From: Mycobacterium sp. 1423905.2
Lineage (GTDB): Bacteria > Actinomycetota > Actinomycetes > Mycobacteriales > Mycobacteriaceae
Assembly (NCBI RefSeq): GCF_001673155.1
Contig: NZ_LZLE01000303.1
Span: forward strand, 1 to 43,832
Length of the DNA stretch: 43,832 nt
Direction of reading: 5' to 3'
The notes beneath the pieces are model-generated. The model saw only the letters and a list, made by a program, of their open reading frames with translations, ran no database searches and was not told the origin of the DNA. Shown here piece after piece: positions 7,424 to 15,816 of the stretch (position 1 is the first letter of the stretch; each line of letters starts with the position of its first letter). The position numbers were made by a program, and so were the translations under genes.

Positions 7424-10400
7424 TCAATCCGACACCGCCTGCGGCGACGGACGCCCGGCCGCTGGTGCCGACCGGCCGATGATCCACTCGCGTAAGTCCT
7501 TGGCCGGCAACGGCGGGCTGTGCACGAAGCCCTGGGTGATCGTGCAGCCGTACTGGCGCAGTTTGCTCAACGTCACCTCGTCTTCGACGCCTTCGGCCAC
7601 CAGGTCGGCCCCGAGGCTGCGGGCCAGCGCCACCGTGGATCGCACGATCGCCACCGAGCGCGGGTCACTGGCCAGTCGGCCCACGAATACCCGATCGAGT
7701 TTGAGCTCGTCGACCGAGACGTCCTGCAGCCGCGCCAGCGACGACCAGCCGGTGCCGTAGTCGTCCAGCGAAATCCGAACTCCCAAGCGCTGCAACGCCG
7801 CCACGGTGTTGCGGGAGCGCACCGAGTCCACCAGCGTGCTCTCGGTGATTTCGATGATCAGGGTCTTGGCGGGCACGTCGTGGTCGCTCAGCAGGCGCTC
7901 GATCGTGCCCACCAGATCGAGGTCGAGCAGATTGGTCGTCGACAAATTCACCGCGACAGTCAGCGGCATGCCGTCGGCGCGCCAGGATTGGGCTTCGGCC
8001 AGCACCATGCTGAGCGTGCGATAGGCGACCTTGCGCATGAGCCCGGCGCGCTCGGCGGCCGGCAGGAACTCCTCTGGAAGCAGTAGGCCGCGGCTGGGAT
8101 GGTGCCAGCGCAACAGCGCCTCGACGCTATGCACGCCATCGTCGCTCGCGTTGATCTTCGGCTGGTAGTGGCACGTCAACTCGTCACCGCTGGACAGGGC
8201 GGCGCGTAATTCCTCGATCAGGTTGGGGTCGTTGTCGCGATACAGCTCGTACGTCGAGTCGTACACCGCCATCTTGCTACTCACCGATTTGGCATGTGGC
8301 AGTGCGGTTTCGGCTCGGCTCAGCAGCTCCTGCGGGTGATCGCAGTGATCGGGACACAGCGCAATGGCGATGCGAGCATCGACCTGGACGGTGATGGGGT
8401 CCAACGTGAACGGTTCGCTGAGGGCCTCGAGCAGACGGCCGGCCTGGGCGCGCGCCGCGACCAGGTCCGCTCCTTCGGCCAGCAAGATGGCGAACGCGTC
8501 CTCTCCGACGCGGGCCAGGAAATCTTCGCGACGGACGTTGTTGGACAAGCGGTTCGCGACATCACACAACAACTGGTCGCTGAAGTGGTGGCCGATCGAG
8601 TCGCTGATCTCCCGAAACTCGTAGAGCTCCAACAGCAACAGCGCTCGCCGTGCCGGTGTTCTGGTCGACAACGACGGACTCACCGGTGCGGTGGTCGGCA
8701 CCGTCGTCAACGCGGTGGCCAGCGATCGCCGATTCGGCAGCGAGGTCAACTCGTCGGTCATCGCGCTCTTGTGACTTTCGGCCAGCACGCTGACGTCGCG
8801 GAAGGTGAATGAGAAGCGCGCGGCGACGGCCACCAAACTCAACGCCGCCAGCGTCGCCGCCAGTCGTGAACTCGGCCCCGCCACGGTGACCCCAAGCGCG
8901 ACCACGGTGCACGCGACCGGTGCGGCGTACGAGCCGAGTCCGCGCTTGGGCGTCGGCGGTGTCGAGGAGCGCGGCGCCCAGGAAGCCATCGCCACCAGCA
9001 ACGCCGACAAGGGCCATCCGACATCGAGCAAGGTGCCGGCCCGATAGTCACCGGCTGAAGTCTCGAACAGATACCGCGTGTCGGCCAGCGCGACGAGGAT
9101 GAATCCGGCGGCCAGTACGCCCCAACGCAACTCGTGGCGCCACCCGAGAATCGGCAGCATCCCGGCGGCCAGCGCCAGCAGCACCAGGTCACCCCACGGG
9201 TAGACCAGTCCGACCAAAACGGTGGCCGGTGCCCGCAGCGCCGCAGCGTGGACGGGGCCGGCCGCCAGCGCGGCGGCCACCGCCGCCGCCGCCAGCCCGC
9301 ACACCAGCGAGTCGAGCCGCAGCGGAATCGGAACCCCTTGCAGGCGCGCCCGCATGAGCAGCAACAAGCCGGCGTAAGCCAGCGGATAGAAGGCGAGATA
9401 CAACGGGTCGGCGGCCGACGGCGACTGACCGTCCGGCACCCACAGGGTGTAGACGACGTCGCCCAACGCCGAGATGGCCAGGGCGGCCGCAATCAGGCTC
9501 CACGCCAACCGGTCCGCGGCGACCCGCGCGGCCCGCAGCCCGACCAGCAAGGCCGCCGCGGCGTTCAAGATCGGGTAGAGGATGTCGACGAAGAAGGTTT
9601 CGTAACGGGCATGGTCGTCCAGCACGCTCGACACCGTGAAAGCCGACACGCCCAGGGTCACTGCGGCGATCGCAAGCCGGATCGTCACGGGAGGCCACCG
9701 CACGCCATCGGCCGGTAGCTGCGCCCTCTCATCAGGTGCGGAGGTCACCTCGGCCAGGGGCCCCAGGGTTCGGGTGAGCACCGCGGCGGTATGCGCCGCG
9801 TTCCCCGGCGTGGAGTTACCGCTTAACGCGGTCGCTCCGCCGGCCGGCTGGGGCAAGGCGTACGGGAACGGGGCATCCGGCACAAAGCTGCGAATGCACT
9901 GTCCGCCTTCCCGTTTGGCCGCGTACATGGCCAGGTCGGCGTGCCGCAGCAGTTCGTCGACGGTGCATCCGGAGGTGGACGCGGCCGCGGTGAAGCCGAT
10001 GCTCGGGCGAATGCTCAACGGGACGCCGTCGATAACGATCGCGGCGGTGAATGCGTCGAGCACCCGATGCGCTGCGGCTTGGGACTCCTCGACCGAATCT
10101 TGCAGCAGCACCGCGAACTCATCGCCACCGAGCCGCGCGACGGTGCCCGAGCTACCGACCGCGGTGGTGAGACGGCCCGCCACCCGGATCAGAAGTTCAT
10201 CGCCGGCGGGATGCCCCAACGCGTCGTTGACCGACTTGAAGTTGTCGAGGTCCAGGCACAGCACCGCGATGGGCGCGCTGTCTTGGCGTTGATCGGCGAC
10301 GGCTTCTTCCAGTCGGTGCAGGAAGTGGGCCCGGTTGGCCAGGCCGGTCAGGCTATCGCGGAACGCTTCTCGCGCGACCTCGCTCAACAGCTCCTGATTC

Positions 10401-11371
10401 TCGACCAGCACCACGAACTGCCTGGCCAGCACCGCCACGGCCAAAACACCCAGTGCGCCGAGCAGCGGGCCGTGCTCCATGTGGCCCATCGCGTGACCCA
10501 GCCCCACGGCGGTGGCCAACAGCAGCGGAAGATAGGGCAACCAGAGCCGGGCGCGGAACCCGATGTGTTCTCGCGAGGCAGCTGTGGGCGCCTCGTGGAC
10601 ACTGGACAGCCCGGCCACCGCCATCATTCCGAGGCCGGCCACTCGCCCCAGGGCGGCCAGGTCGCCGACGTGATAGCTGCCCATGCCGGTCTGGAACACC
10701 ATGGTGATGTCGGCGATACCGACTGCGGTGATCCCGCCGGACAGCAAGCTTCGGCTCGGCAGATCGCCGGGACGAACCCGCGACAGCATCAGGATCCCCG
10801 TCGTCATGAGCACGACATCGGCGAAAACCTGGACCAGGGTCGCCGGTTGTGCGCCGCTGTCTTCGCGCAGCAGCTTGTCCAGGACGAACACCCAGGACAC
10901 CACGAACAGCGACGTCGCCACGATGAGGCCGTCCAGCACGACGCGCCGATGACTGTGCCGCGACAGGTTCGACAACAGCACCAGGGCCGCCATGGCGCCG
11001 ATCGGGTACAGCAGCAGCACTATCTCCCCTGCCGCCGGATGCTTGGCGTGATCCGCCTCGGGGCGCACGTCGTACCACGCCCAGATGATTTCGCCGGCCG
11101 CCCAGCCGAGCAGTGCCGTCAGCAACGCCACCCAGCCCAGCCGGCGCCGCGTTCCAGCCGTGCCGCGGGCGGCATACCCGGCGCAACCGGCGGCGAAGGT
11201 CACGCACAGCAGCGTGACCAGTTGGTCGACCGTCCGGCGACCGTCAACGGCCAGCCAGATCGGAGCGGTGGCCACCACCAGCAGCGCGACGACGTACAGT
11301 CCGACAGCCACCCAGCCCACTGGTGCGCGCAGCCCGAAGCGCTGCCACGGATTGCCCGTCCAGCGTGTCAA
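7424..11371 (-). CDS. Membrane GGDEF-GGDEF-EAL protein with two sensor modules (c-di-GMP turnover)
   Basis: A 1315-residue protein. Residues 15-320 form a multi-helix membrane module, followed by a GGDEF domain (about 333-495) with intact Arg-Leu-Gly-Gly-Asp-Glu-Phe at 413-419. Residues 560-850 are a second, related membrane module. It is followed by a degenerate GGDEF-like domain (865-1035; Gly-Glu-Asp-Ala-Phe at 956-960) and an EAL domain (1045-1300). The EAL domain keeps Glu-Ala-Leu (1084-1086), Val-Asn-Leu-Ser, Glu-Ile-Thr-Glu, Asp-Asp-Tyr-Gly-Thr-Gly (1203-1208), Leu-Lys-Leu-Asp-Arg and Ala-Glu-Gly-Val-Glu. Expected roles are diguanylate cyclase from the first GGDEF and phosphodiesterase from EAL, with the second GGDEF perhaps binding GTP. 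No RxxD inhibitory site is seen before the first GGDEF. The start TTG at 11371 follows a GGAG ribosome site. The gene lies 78 bases after the Ddn-like gene. Confidence 0.9.
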   Translation of the reverse strand: MTRWTGNPWQRFGLRAPVGWVAVGLYVVALLVVATAPIWLAVDGRRTVDQLVTLLCVTFAAGCAGYAARGTAGTRRRLGWVALLTALLGWAAGEIIWAWYDVRPEADHAKHPAAGEIVLLLYPIGAMAALVLLSNLSRHSHRRVVLDGLIVATSLFVVSWVFVLDKLLREDSGAQPATLVQVFADVVLMTTGILMLSRVRPGDLPSRSLLSGGITAVGIADITMVFQTGMGSYHVGDLAALGRVAGLGMMAVAGLSSVHEAPTAASREHIGFRARLWLPYLPLLLATAVGLGHAMGHMEHGPLLGALGVLAVAVLARQFVVLVENQELLSEVAREAFRDSLTGLANRAHFLHRLEEAVADQRQDSAPIAVLCLDLDNFKSVNDALGHPAGDELLIRVAGRLTTAVGSSGTVARLGGDEFAVLLQDSVEESQAAAHRVLDAFTAAIVIDGVPLSIRPSIGFTAAASTSGCTVDELLRHADLAMYAAKREGGQCIRSFVPDAPFPYALPQPAGGATALSGNSTPGNAAHTAAVLTRTLGPLAEVTSAPDERAQLPADGVRWPPVTIRLAIAAVTLGVSAFTVSSVLDDHARYETFFVDILYPILNAAAALLVGLRAARVAADRLAWSLIAAALAISALGDVVYTLWVPDGQSPSAADPLYLAFYPLAYAGLLLLMRARLQGVPIPLRLDSLVCGLAAAAVAAALAAGPVHAAALRAPATVLVGLVYPWGDLVLLALAAGMLPILGWRHELRWGVLAAGFILVALADTRYLFETSAGDYRAGTLLDVGWPLSALLVAMASWAPRSSTPPTPKRGLGSYAAPVACTVVALGVTVAGPSSRLAATLAALSLVAVAARFSFTFRDVSVLAESHKSAMTDELTSLPNRRSLATALTTVPTTAPVSPSLSTRTPARRALLLLELYEFREISDSIGHHFSDQLLCDVANRLSNNVRREDFLARVGEDAFAILLAEGADLVAARAQAGRLLEALSEPFTLDPITVQVDARIAIALCPDHCDHPQELLSRAETALPHAKSVSSKMAVYDSTYELYRDNDPNLIEELRAALSSGDELTCHYQPKINASDDGVHSVEALLRWHHPSRGLLLPEEFLPAAERAGLMRKVAYRTLSMVLAEAQSWRADGMPLTVAVNLSTTNLLDLDLVGTIERLLSDHDVPAKTLIIEITESTLVDSVRSRNTVAALQRLGVRISLDDYGTGWSSLARLQDVSVDELKLDRVFVGRLASDPRSVAIVRSTVALARSLGADLVAEGVEDEVTLSKLRQYGCTITQGFVHSPPLPAKDLREWIIGRSAPAAGRPSPQAVSD

Positions 11372-11449
11372 GATCGCTCCAGCCGGTTGGTGTGCTGCGG
11401 TGCCGGCCCGCGGTAGCAGAATAAGCCGCGTGCGCTCGTCGTGGCTCGG

Positions 11450-11896
11450 TTACCGCGGCGTCATGGCAAAGATCGGGATGGGTCGAGACGTCTTGCGCTG
11501 ATAGTTGCTGTAACGGTCGGAGTTGTTCTCGTTGACCACCCGCCAGAGGCGCGGGTAGTCCGAGTCCTCCGGGGTGATGCGGCGGGCCCGCACCGCCAGC
11601 CGCTTCGGCCCGACGTTGATTTCGCAATCCGGGTGTTTGCGCAGGTTGTGGTACCAGCCGGGGTAGCGCTTCGCGCCGGCGTTCGACGCCACGATCAGAT
11701 ACGACTCGCCGTCGCGCGCGTAGGTCAATGAGTTGGTGCGGGGCTGCCCCGTTTTGGCACCCACGGTATGCAGCAGCAGGCTGGGCGGTACGCCCGGGAT
11801 CTTGTGCCCGATGCGGCCATTGGTCTTCTGGTAGAGGGTGTCGTGCAGACGCAGCAGCCGGAAGGCCAGTCGCTGCAGCGTGACTCGTGTGCTCAT
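11450..11896 (-). CDS. Deazaflavin (F420)-dependent nitroreductase family protein (Rv1261c-like)
   Basis: A 148-residue split-barrel protein of the Ddn/FDOR-A family, which uses F420H2 and includes the pretomanid-activating enzyme Ddn. Typical residues are Leu-Leu-Leu-His-Thr-Val-Gly-Ala-Lys-Thr-Gly (about 41-51) and Asn-Ser-Leu-Thr-Tyr, followed by Tyr-Leu-Ile-Val-Ala-Ser-Asn-Ala-Gly and Pro-Gly-Trp-Tyr-His-Asn-Leu. Members reduce quinones or other small molecules near the membrane; the substrate here is not known. The ATG at 11896 lies four bases after the HIT gene stop, so the two genes form an operon. It corresponds to Rv1261c. Confidence 0.87.
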   Translation of the reverse strand: MSTRVTLQRLAFRLLRLHDTLYQKTNGRIGHKIPGVPPSLLLHTVGAKTGQPRTNSLTYARDGESYLIVASNAGAKRYPGWYHNLRKHPDCEINVGPKRLAVRARRITPEDSDYPRLWRVVNENNSDRYSNYQRKTSRPIPIFAMTPR

Positions 11897-11900
11897 GGGA

Positions 11901-12335
11901 TCAGTCTTGCTGACTGGCGTCGATGCGGGCGAGCGCCTCCCGCAGCAACTGACCGGTGGCTTCGCGGTCCGGATCCCGTCGCACCAGCAGACCCTTGGCG
12001 ACCGACAGCTTGTCGCCGTTGCGCCGCGGCAGCACGTGCAAATGGATGTGGTTCACCGTCTGGAAAGCCGCCCGGCCGTCGTTGATGCCGATGTTGGTGG
12101 CGTCGGCCAACTCGGTGGAACGGGCCGCCCGTGCGACCCGTTGGCCGATGGTGATCATGTCCGCCAGCGTCTGCGGCGGAGTGTCGGTGAGGTCCACGGT
12201 GTGCCGTTTGGGCACTACCAGGGTGTGGCCCCGGGTGAACGGGCGGATGTCGAGGATCGCCAGGTAGCCGTCGTCTTCGAAAATCCGGATGGCCGGCGCC
12301 TCACCGGCCGCGATCGCACAGAACACGCAGGACAT
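11901..12335 (-). CDS. HIT-family nucleotide hydrolase/transferase (Rv1262c-like)
   Basis: A 144-residue histidine triad protein. The triad His-Ile-His-Leu-His-Val-Leu-Pro-Arg is near residues 96-104. The N-terminal Cys-Val-Phe-Cys pair (3-6), together with a His around residue 45, may bind zinc as in HINT-type proteins. HIT proteins hydrolyse nucleoside phosphoramidates or dinucleoside polyphosphates through a His-AMP intermediate in the cytoplasm. The start is ATG at 12335. The 71-base gap to amiB2 is divergent and should hold both promoters. It is the first gene of the minus-strand run with the Ddn-like gene. Confidence 0.88.
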   Translation of the reverse strand: MSCVFCAIAAGEAPAIRIFEDDGYLAILDIRPFTRGHTLVVPKRHTVDLTDTPPQTLADMITIGQRVARAARSTELADATNIGINDGRAAFQTVNHIHLHVLPRRNGDKLSVAKGLLVRRDPDREATGQLLREALARIDASQQD

Positions 12336-12406
12336 AGCGCCACGGTAGCTGAGCCCGCGGCGAGGACCTCCGCAACGCCGGCTTCGGGTCGGGATACGCT
12401 GCGGCA

Positions 12407-13798
12407 GTGGACGCTCGCGAGTTGGCCTTCCTCGGCGCCGCCGCGCAGGTGCAACTGCTGGCCGACGGCGACATCACTGCGCCGATGCTGCTGGAGACCT
12501 ATCTGGAACGCATCGAGCGGCTGGACAGCGAATTGCGCGCCTACCGCGTCGTGCTCTACGACAGCGCCCGCCAAGAAGCCGAGGTTGCCCAGCAACGCCT
12601 CGACGACGGTGAATGCCGGCCGCTGCTGGGTGTCCCGATCGCCATCAAGGACGACGTCGACATCGCCGGCGAGGTGACGACGTTCGGCAGCGGCGGACAT
12701 GGTCCGGCCGTCACGGCCGACGCCGCGGTCGTGCGCCAGTTGCGCGCGGCCGGCGCGGTCATCATCGGCAAGACCAACGTGCCCGAACTGATGATGATGC
12801 CCTACACCGAATCGCTGACCTTCGGTGCGACCCGTAATCCATGGCACGCGGGCCGCACACCGGGCGGCAGTAGCGGTGGCAGCGCGGCCGCGGTCGCCGC
12901 CGGGTTGGCCTCGCTGGCGTTGGGATCCGACGGCGGGGGCTCCATCCGCATCCCGTCGGCATGGTGCGGCCTGTATGGCCTGAAACCGCAACGCGATCGA
13001 ATCTCGTTGGAGCCGCACGACGACGCGTGGTACGGGCTGAGCGTCAACGGGCCGATCGCGCGGTCGGTCACCGACGCCGCGCTGTTTCTGGATGCGACGA
13101 CCACGCTGCCGGGTCCCGAGGGCGAGTTCGCCGCCGCGGCGCAGCGTGCCCCGGGACGGCTCCGGATCGCTCTGAGCACAAAGACTCCAACGCCGTTTCC
13201 GATCAGGTGCGGTAATGCTCAGCGCGCAGCGGTGCACCAGGCCGGTGCGCTGCTGCGCGAACTCGGCCATGAGGTCATCGTGCGGGATCCGCCGTACCCG
13301 ACCGCCCAGATCTACGCCAACTTCCTGCCGCGGTACCTACGCGGCATCAGCGATGAAGCCGACGGGCAGGCGCATCCAGAACGTCTGGAACCGCGCACCC
13401 GCAACATGGCCCGGATGGGTTCGGTTTTCTCCGACCGGCGCATGGCGGCGGTGCGGGCCGCGGAGTCCGCTGTCAGCAGCCGAATTCAGTCGATCTTCGA
13501 CGACGTCGACGTCGTCATCACCCCGGCCACCGCGGCGGGTCCGTCGCGCATCGGCGCATACCAGCGTCGTGGCGCGCTGTCCACGTTGCTACTGGTGGGT
13601 CAGCGAGTTCCCTATCTGCAGGTATGGAACATGACCGGCCAGCCCGCGGCGGTGGTGCCGTGGGACTTCGACGGGGACGGGCTGCCCATGGCGGTACAAC
13701 TCGTCGGCCGGCCTTACGACGAGGCGACGCTCCTGTCGCTTTCCGCGCAGATCGAGACGGCCCGCCCGTGGGCCCACCGCCGGCCTCCGGTGTCCTGA
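12407..13798 (+). CDS. amiB2: Amidase AmiB2 (amidase signature family)
   Basis: A 463-residue amidase signature enzyme with a Ser-cisSer-Lys triad: Lys81 (Ile-Ala-Ile-Lys-Asp-Asp), the cis-Ser in Gly-Gly-Ser-Ser-Gly-Gly (Ser155), and nucleophile Ser179 in Asp-Gly-Gly-Gly-Ser-Ile-Arg-Ile-Pro-Ser. It hydrolyses an amide to acid and ammonia; the natural substrate is unknown. It lacks the GatA context of gatB/gatC, so a role in tRNA amidation is unlikely. It matches Rv1263 in place and length. The start GTG at 12407 has only a weak ribosome site. The next gene, the adenylyl cyclase, begins 70 bases downstream on the same strand. Confidence 0.9.
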   Translation: MDARELAFLGAAAQVQLLADGDITAPMLLETYLERIERLDSELRAYRVVLYDSARQEAEVAQQRLDDGECRPLLGVPIAIKDDVDIAGEVTTFGSGGHGPAVTADAAVVRQLRAAGAVIIGKTNVPELMMMPYTESLTFGATRNPWHAGRTPGGSSGGSAAAVAAGLASLALGSDGGGSIRIPSAWCGLYGLKPQRDRISLEPHDDAWYGLSVNGPIARSVTDAALFLDATTTLPGPEGEFAAAAQRAPGRLRIALSTKTPTPFPIRCGNAQRAAVHQAGALLRELGHEVIVRDPPYPTAQIYANFLPRYLRGISDEADGQAHPERLEPRTRNMARMGSVFSDRRMAAVRAAESAVSSRIQSIFDDVDVVITPATAAGPSRIGAYQRRGALSTLLLVGQRVPYLQVWNMTGQPAAVVPWDFDGDGLPMAVQLVGRPYDEATLLSLSAQIETARPWAHRRPPVS

Positions 13799-13867
13799 AA
13801 TGGCTGTGGCGCAAGCTTTCTGATTCGATCCCAGCGGCGGCAGTACCGGTGTGCGAACCTTGATCGC

Positions 13868-14980
13868 GTGGACGAGAAGGTCGACATCGACGGGTTACTC
13901 GACGGATTGGCTGGCACCGCGCGCGCCGAGCGCGCCGAGTTGGTCGAGTGGTTGCTCGAACAGGGCATCACCGCCGACGAGATCCGCACCACCAACCCAC
14001 CCCTGTTGCTGGCCACCCGCCACCTCATCGGTGATGACGGCAGCTATGTGTCCGCGCGCGAAATCAGCGAAAGCCACGGTGTCGACCTCGAGTTGCTGCA
14101 GCGGGTGCAGCGCGCCATCGGGCTGGTCCGGGTGGACGATCCAGACGCGGCCGTCCACATGCGTGCCGACGGTGAAACCGCCGCGCACGCCCAACGTTTC
14201 GTCGACGTGGGCCTGCATCCTGACCAAGTGGTCCTGGTGGTGCGAACGTTGGCCGAGGGCTTGTCACACGCGGCTGAGGTGATGCGGTACACCGCGCTGT
14301 CGGCAATCATGCGTCCCGGGCTCAGCGAACTGCAGATCGCCCAGGCGTCCAAGGCCCTGGTCACCCAGATCGCGCCGCTGTTGGGCCCGATGATTCAGGA
14401 CATGCTGTTCCTTCAGCTGCGGCACATGATGGAGACCGAAGCGGTCAACGCCGGTGAGCGCGCGGCCGGCAAGCCACTGCCGGGGGCGCGTCAGGTCACT
14501 GTCGCGTTCGCCGATCTGGTCGGTTTCACCAAGCTTGGCGAGGTGGTGTCGCCCGAGGAACTCGGCCAACTCGCCAACCGCCTGGCCGACCTTGCCCGGG
14601 ACGTCACCGAGCCGCCGGTGCGGTTCATCAAGACGATCGGCGACGCGGTGATGTTGGTCTGCTCCGACCCGTTGCCGTTGCTGGACACCGTGCTCAAACT
14701 GGTCGAAGCCGTGGACACCGACAACGACTTCCCGCGGTTGCGTGCCGGAGTCGCCTGCGGCATGGCGGTCAGCCGGGCCGGCGATTGGTTCGGTAGTCCG
14801 GTGAACGTGGCGAGCCGGGTCACCGCCGCGGCGCGGCCGGGCACCGTGCTGGTCGCCGACTCGGTAGCCGAGCACGTGGGCGACGACGCTGGGTACGGCT
14901 GGTCGTTCGCTGGGGCGCGGCGCCTCAAAGGCATCAAGGGAGAAACCAAGCTCTTCCGCGTCCGACGGGGCGACAGCTAA
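13868..14980 (+). CDS. Class III adenylyl cyclase with N-terminal regulatory domain (Rv1264-like)
   Basis: A 370-residue soluble cyclase making cAMP from ATP. Residues 1-190 form a helical regulatory domain. In the M. tuberculosis enzyme Rv1264 that domain is autoinhibitory and responds to pH and lipids. The catalytic domain (about 205-366) shows metal-binding Asp216 (Phe-Ala-Asp-Leu-Val-Gly-Phe-Thr) and Asp260 within Thr-Ile-Gly-Asp-Ala-Val. Purine-selecting Lys255 and Asp306 and the transition-state pair Asn313/Arg317 (Val-Asn-Val-Ala-Ser-Arg) are also present. All residues needed for a homodimeric active cyclase are there. The start is GTG at 13868. The 3' end touches the mcr11 sRNA gene on the other strand, as in M. 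tuberculosis. Confidence 0.92.
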   Translation: MDEKVDIDGLLDGLAGTARAERAELVEWLLEQGITADEIRTTNPPLLLATRHLIGDDGSYVSAREISESHGVDLELLQRVQRAIGLVRVDDPDAAVHMRADGETAAHAQRFVDVGLHPDQVVLVVRTLAEGLSHAAEVMRYTALSAIMRPGLSELQIAQASKALVTQIAPLLGPMIQDMLFLQLRHMMETEAVNAGERAAGKPLPGARQVTVAFADLVGFTKLGEVVSPEELGQLANRLADLARDVTEPPVRFIKTIGDAVMLVCSDPLPLLDTVLKLVEAVDTDNDFPRLRAGVACGMAVSRAGDWFGSPVNVASRVTAAARPGTVLVADSVAEHVGDDAGYGWSFAGARRLKGIKGETKLFRVRRGDS

Positions 14981-15111
14981 GAGCTACCGAGACATAGGGC
15001 AGGCCCGGAGGACTCTGAGGGGGCGTACTGACTCCGTCGTATGCGGGTCGACGCGGCCGGCTCTCACCCCGTTCCCCGGCACTTCGAATTGGTCACTTCC
15101 GGGCCTGCTTC
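14980..15111 (-). ncRNA. mcr11: mcr11-type small RNA
   Basis: The 251-base gap between the cyclase and abmR carries a structured element on the minus strand at the place of the abundant sRNA Mcr11 of M. tuberculosis. An 11-bp perfect inverted repeat (14999-15009 with 15098-15108) would pair the 5' and 3' parts into a closing stem. A promoter lies immediately upstream. A transcript from about 15110 would have the roughly 120-130 base length known for Mcr11 if it ended near the cyclase stop codon. No U-rich intrinsic terminator is visible, consistent with reports that Mcr11 termination needs extra native sequence. The 3' end is therefore approximate. Confidence 0.7.
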
Positions 15112-15117
15112 GCTAAC

Positions 15118-15146
15118 AAAATACAACGCCACCTAACCGCGAGCAA
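15118..15146 (-). promoter_or_regulatory. mcr11 promoter (-35 TTGCTC, -10 TATTTT)
   Basis: On the minus strand TTGCTC (15146-15141) and TATTTT (15123-15118) are separated by exactly 17 bases. Transcription would start near 15110-15111, at the foot of the closing stem of the sRNA. In M. tuberculosis this promoter depends on AbmR, encoded by the divergent gene. Confidence 0.55.
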
Positions 15147-15217
15147 CGGTTTCGGAGATCATCGAGAACCCCTCATTTCACCTACGGAGAACACTCTTTC
15201 GTTGCTCGTGTAACGGT

Positions 15218-15233
15218 GTAATCATGTAATCAT
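15218..15233 (+). promoter_or_regulatory. abmR promoter/start region with a tandem 8-bp repeat
   Basis: GTAATCAT occurs twice in tandem (15218-15225 and 15226-15233), the second copy running into the ATG at 15232. The first copy contains TAATCA, correctly placed as a -10 box for a leaderless transcript starting at the ATG. No good -35 is visible, which suggests activator dependence. There is no ribosome site ahead of the ATG. Confidence 0.4.
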
Positions 15234-15813
15234 GACACGCCAACACATGCATGGACGCCGTTACGGCCGCCCGGGAGGGTGGCAGCAGGCGCAACAACCC
15301 GATGCCAGTGGCGCGGCGGAGTGGTTCGCCGGACGCCTGCCGGAAGACTGGTTCGACGGCGATCCCACCGTCGTCGTGGACCGCGAAGAAATCACCGTGC
15401 TCGGCCGACTGCCCAACTCCGACAACGCCGAAGAAGCAAGCGCCGCGCGCGCTGAGGGCAGAGCGTCGCGGTTTCGCGAGGAGACCCGCGGTGAGCGGAT
15501 GAACATCGCCGACGAAGCTCAAGCCCGCTACGGCCGCACGGTCTCCTGGGGCGTCGAGGTTCCCGCTGAAGGCGGCGCCAAGCGAATCCTGTTCACCCAC
15601 ATCGCCGTTCCGGTCATGACGCGATTGAAGCAACCGGAGCGCCAGGTACTGGACACCCTCGTCGACGCTGGAGTCGCGCGGTCCCGCGCCGACGCGCTGG
15701 CCTGGTCGGTCAAGCTGGTCGGCGAGCACGCCGAGGAGTGGCTGGCGAAATTACGCAGCGCCATGTCCGCGGTGGACGACCTGCGCGCGCAGGGGCCTGA
15801 CCTGCAGAACTGA
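15232..15813 (+). CDS. abmR: AbmR-type regulator (ATP-binding, mcr11 regulator; Rv1265-like)
   Basis: A 193-residue basic-to-acidic soluble protein matching Rv1265 of M. tuberculosis, named AbmR because it binds ATP and DNA and is needed for Mcr11 expression. The N-terminus (1-30) is rich in Arg, His, Gln and Gly. The middle carries Glu-Trp-Phe-Ala-Gly-Arg-Leu-Pro and Asp-Pro-Thr-Val-Val-Val-Asp-Arg-Glu-Glu-Ile-Thr-Val. The C-terminal 70 residues are helical (Ala-Arg-Ser-Arg-Ala-Asp-Ala-Leu-Ala-Trp-Ser). No Walker motif is recognisable, so ATP binding is taken from the homologue. The ATG at 15232 appears leaderless. It is shorter than the annotated M. tuberculosis protein at its N-terminus. 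It is convergent with pknH; the stops lie three bases apart. Confidence 0.85.
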   Translation: MTRQHMHGRRYGRPGGWQQAQQPDASGAAEWFAGRLPEDWFDGDPTVVVDREEITVLGRLPNSDNAEEASAARAEGRASRFREETRGERMNIADEAQARYGRTVSWGVEVPAEGGAKRILFTHIAVPVMTRLKQPERQVLDTLVDAGVARSRADALAWSVKLVGEHAEEWLAKLRSAMSAVDDLRAQGPDLQN

Positions 15814-15816
15814 GGG

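Noticed and set aside
9941..11416. Plus-strand frame of 491 codons opposite the c-di-GMP protein
   Set aside because: Low-complexity His/Gln/Arg-rich product, antisense to a well-supported membrane protein.
14999..15108. Riboswitch or T-box in the leader of abmR
   Set aside because: The structure and promoter are on the minus strand, and abmR appears leaderless, so the element is better explained by mcr11.
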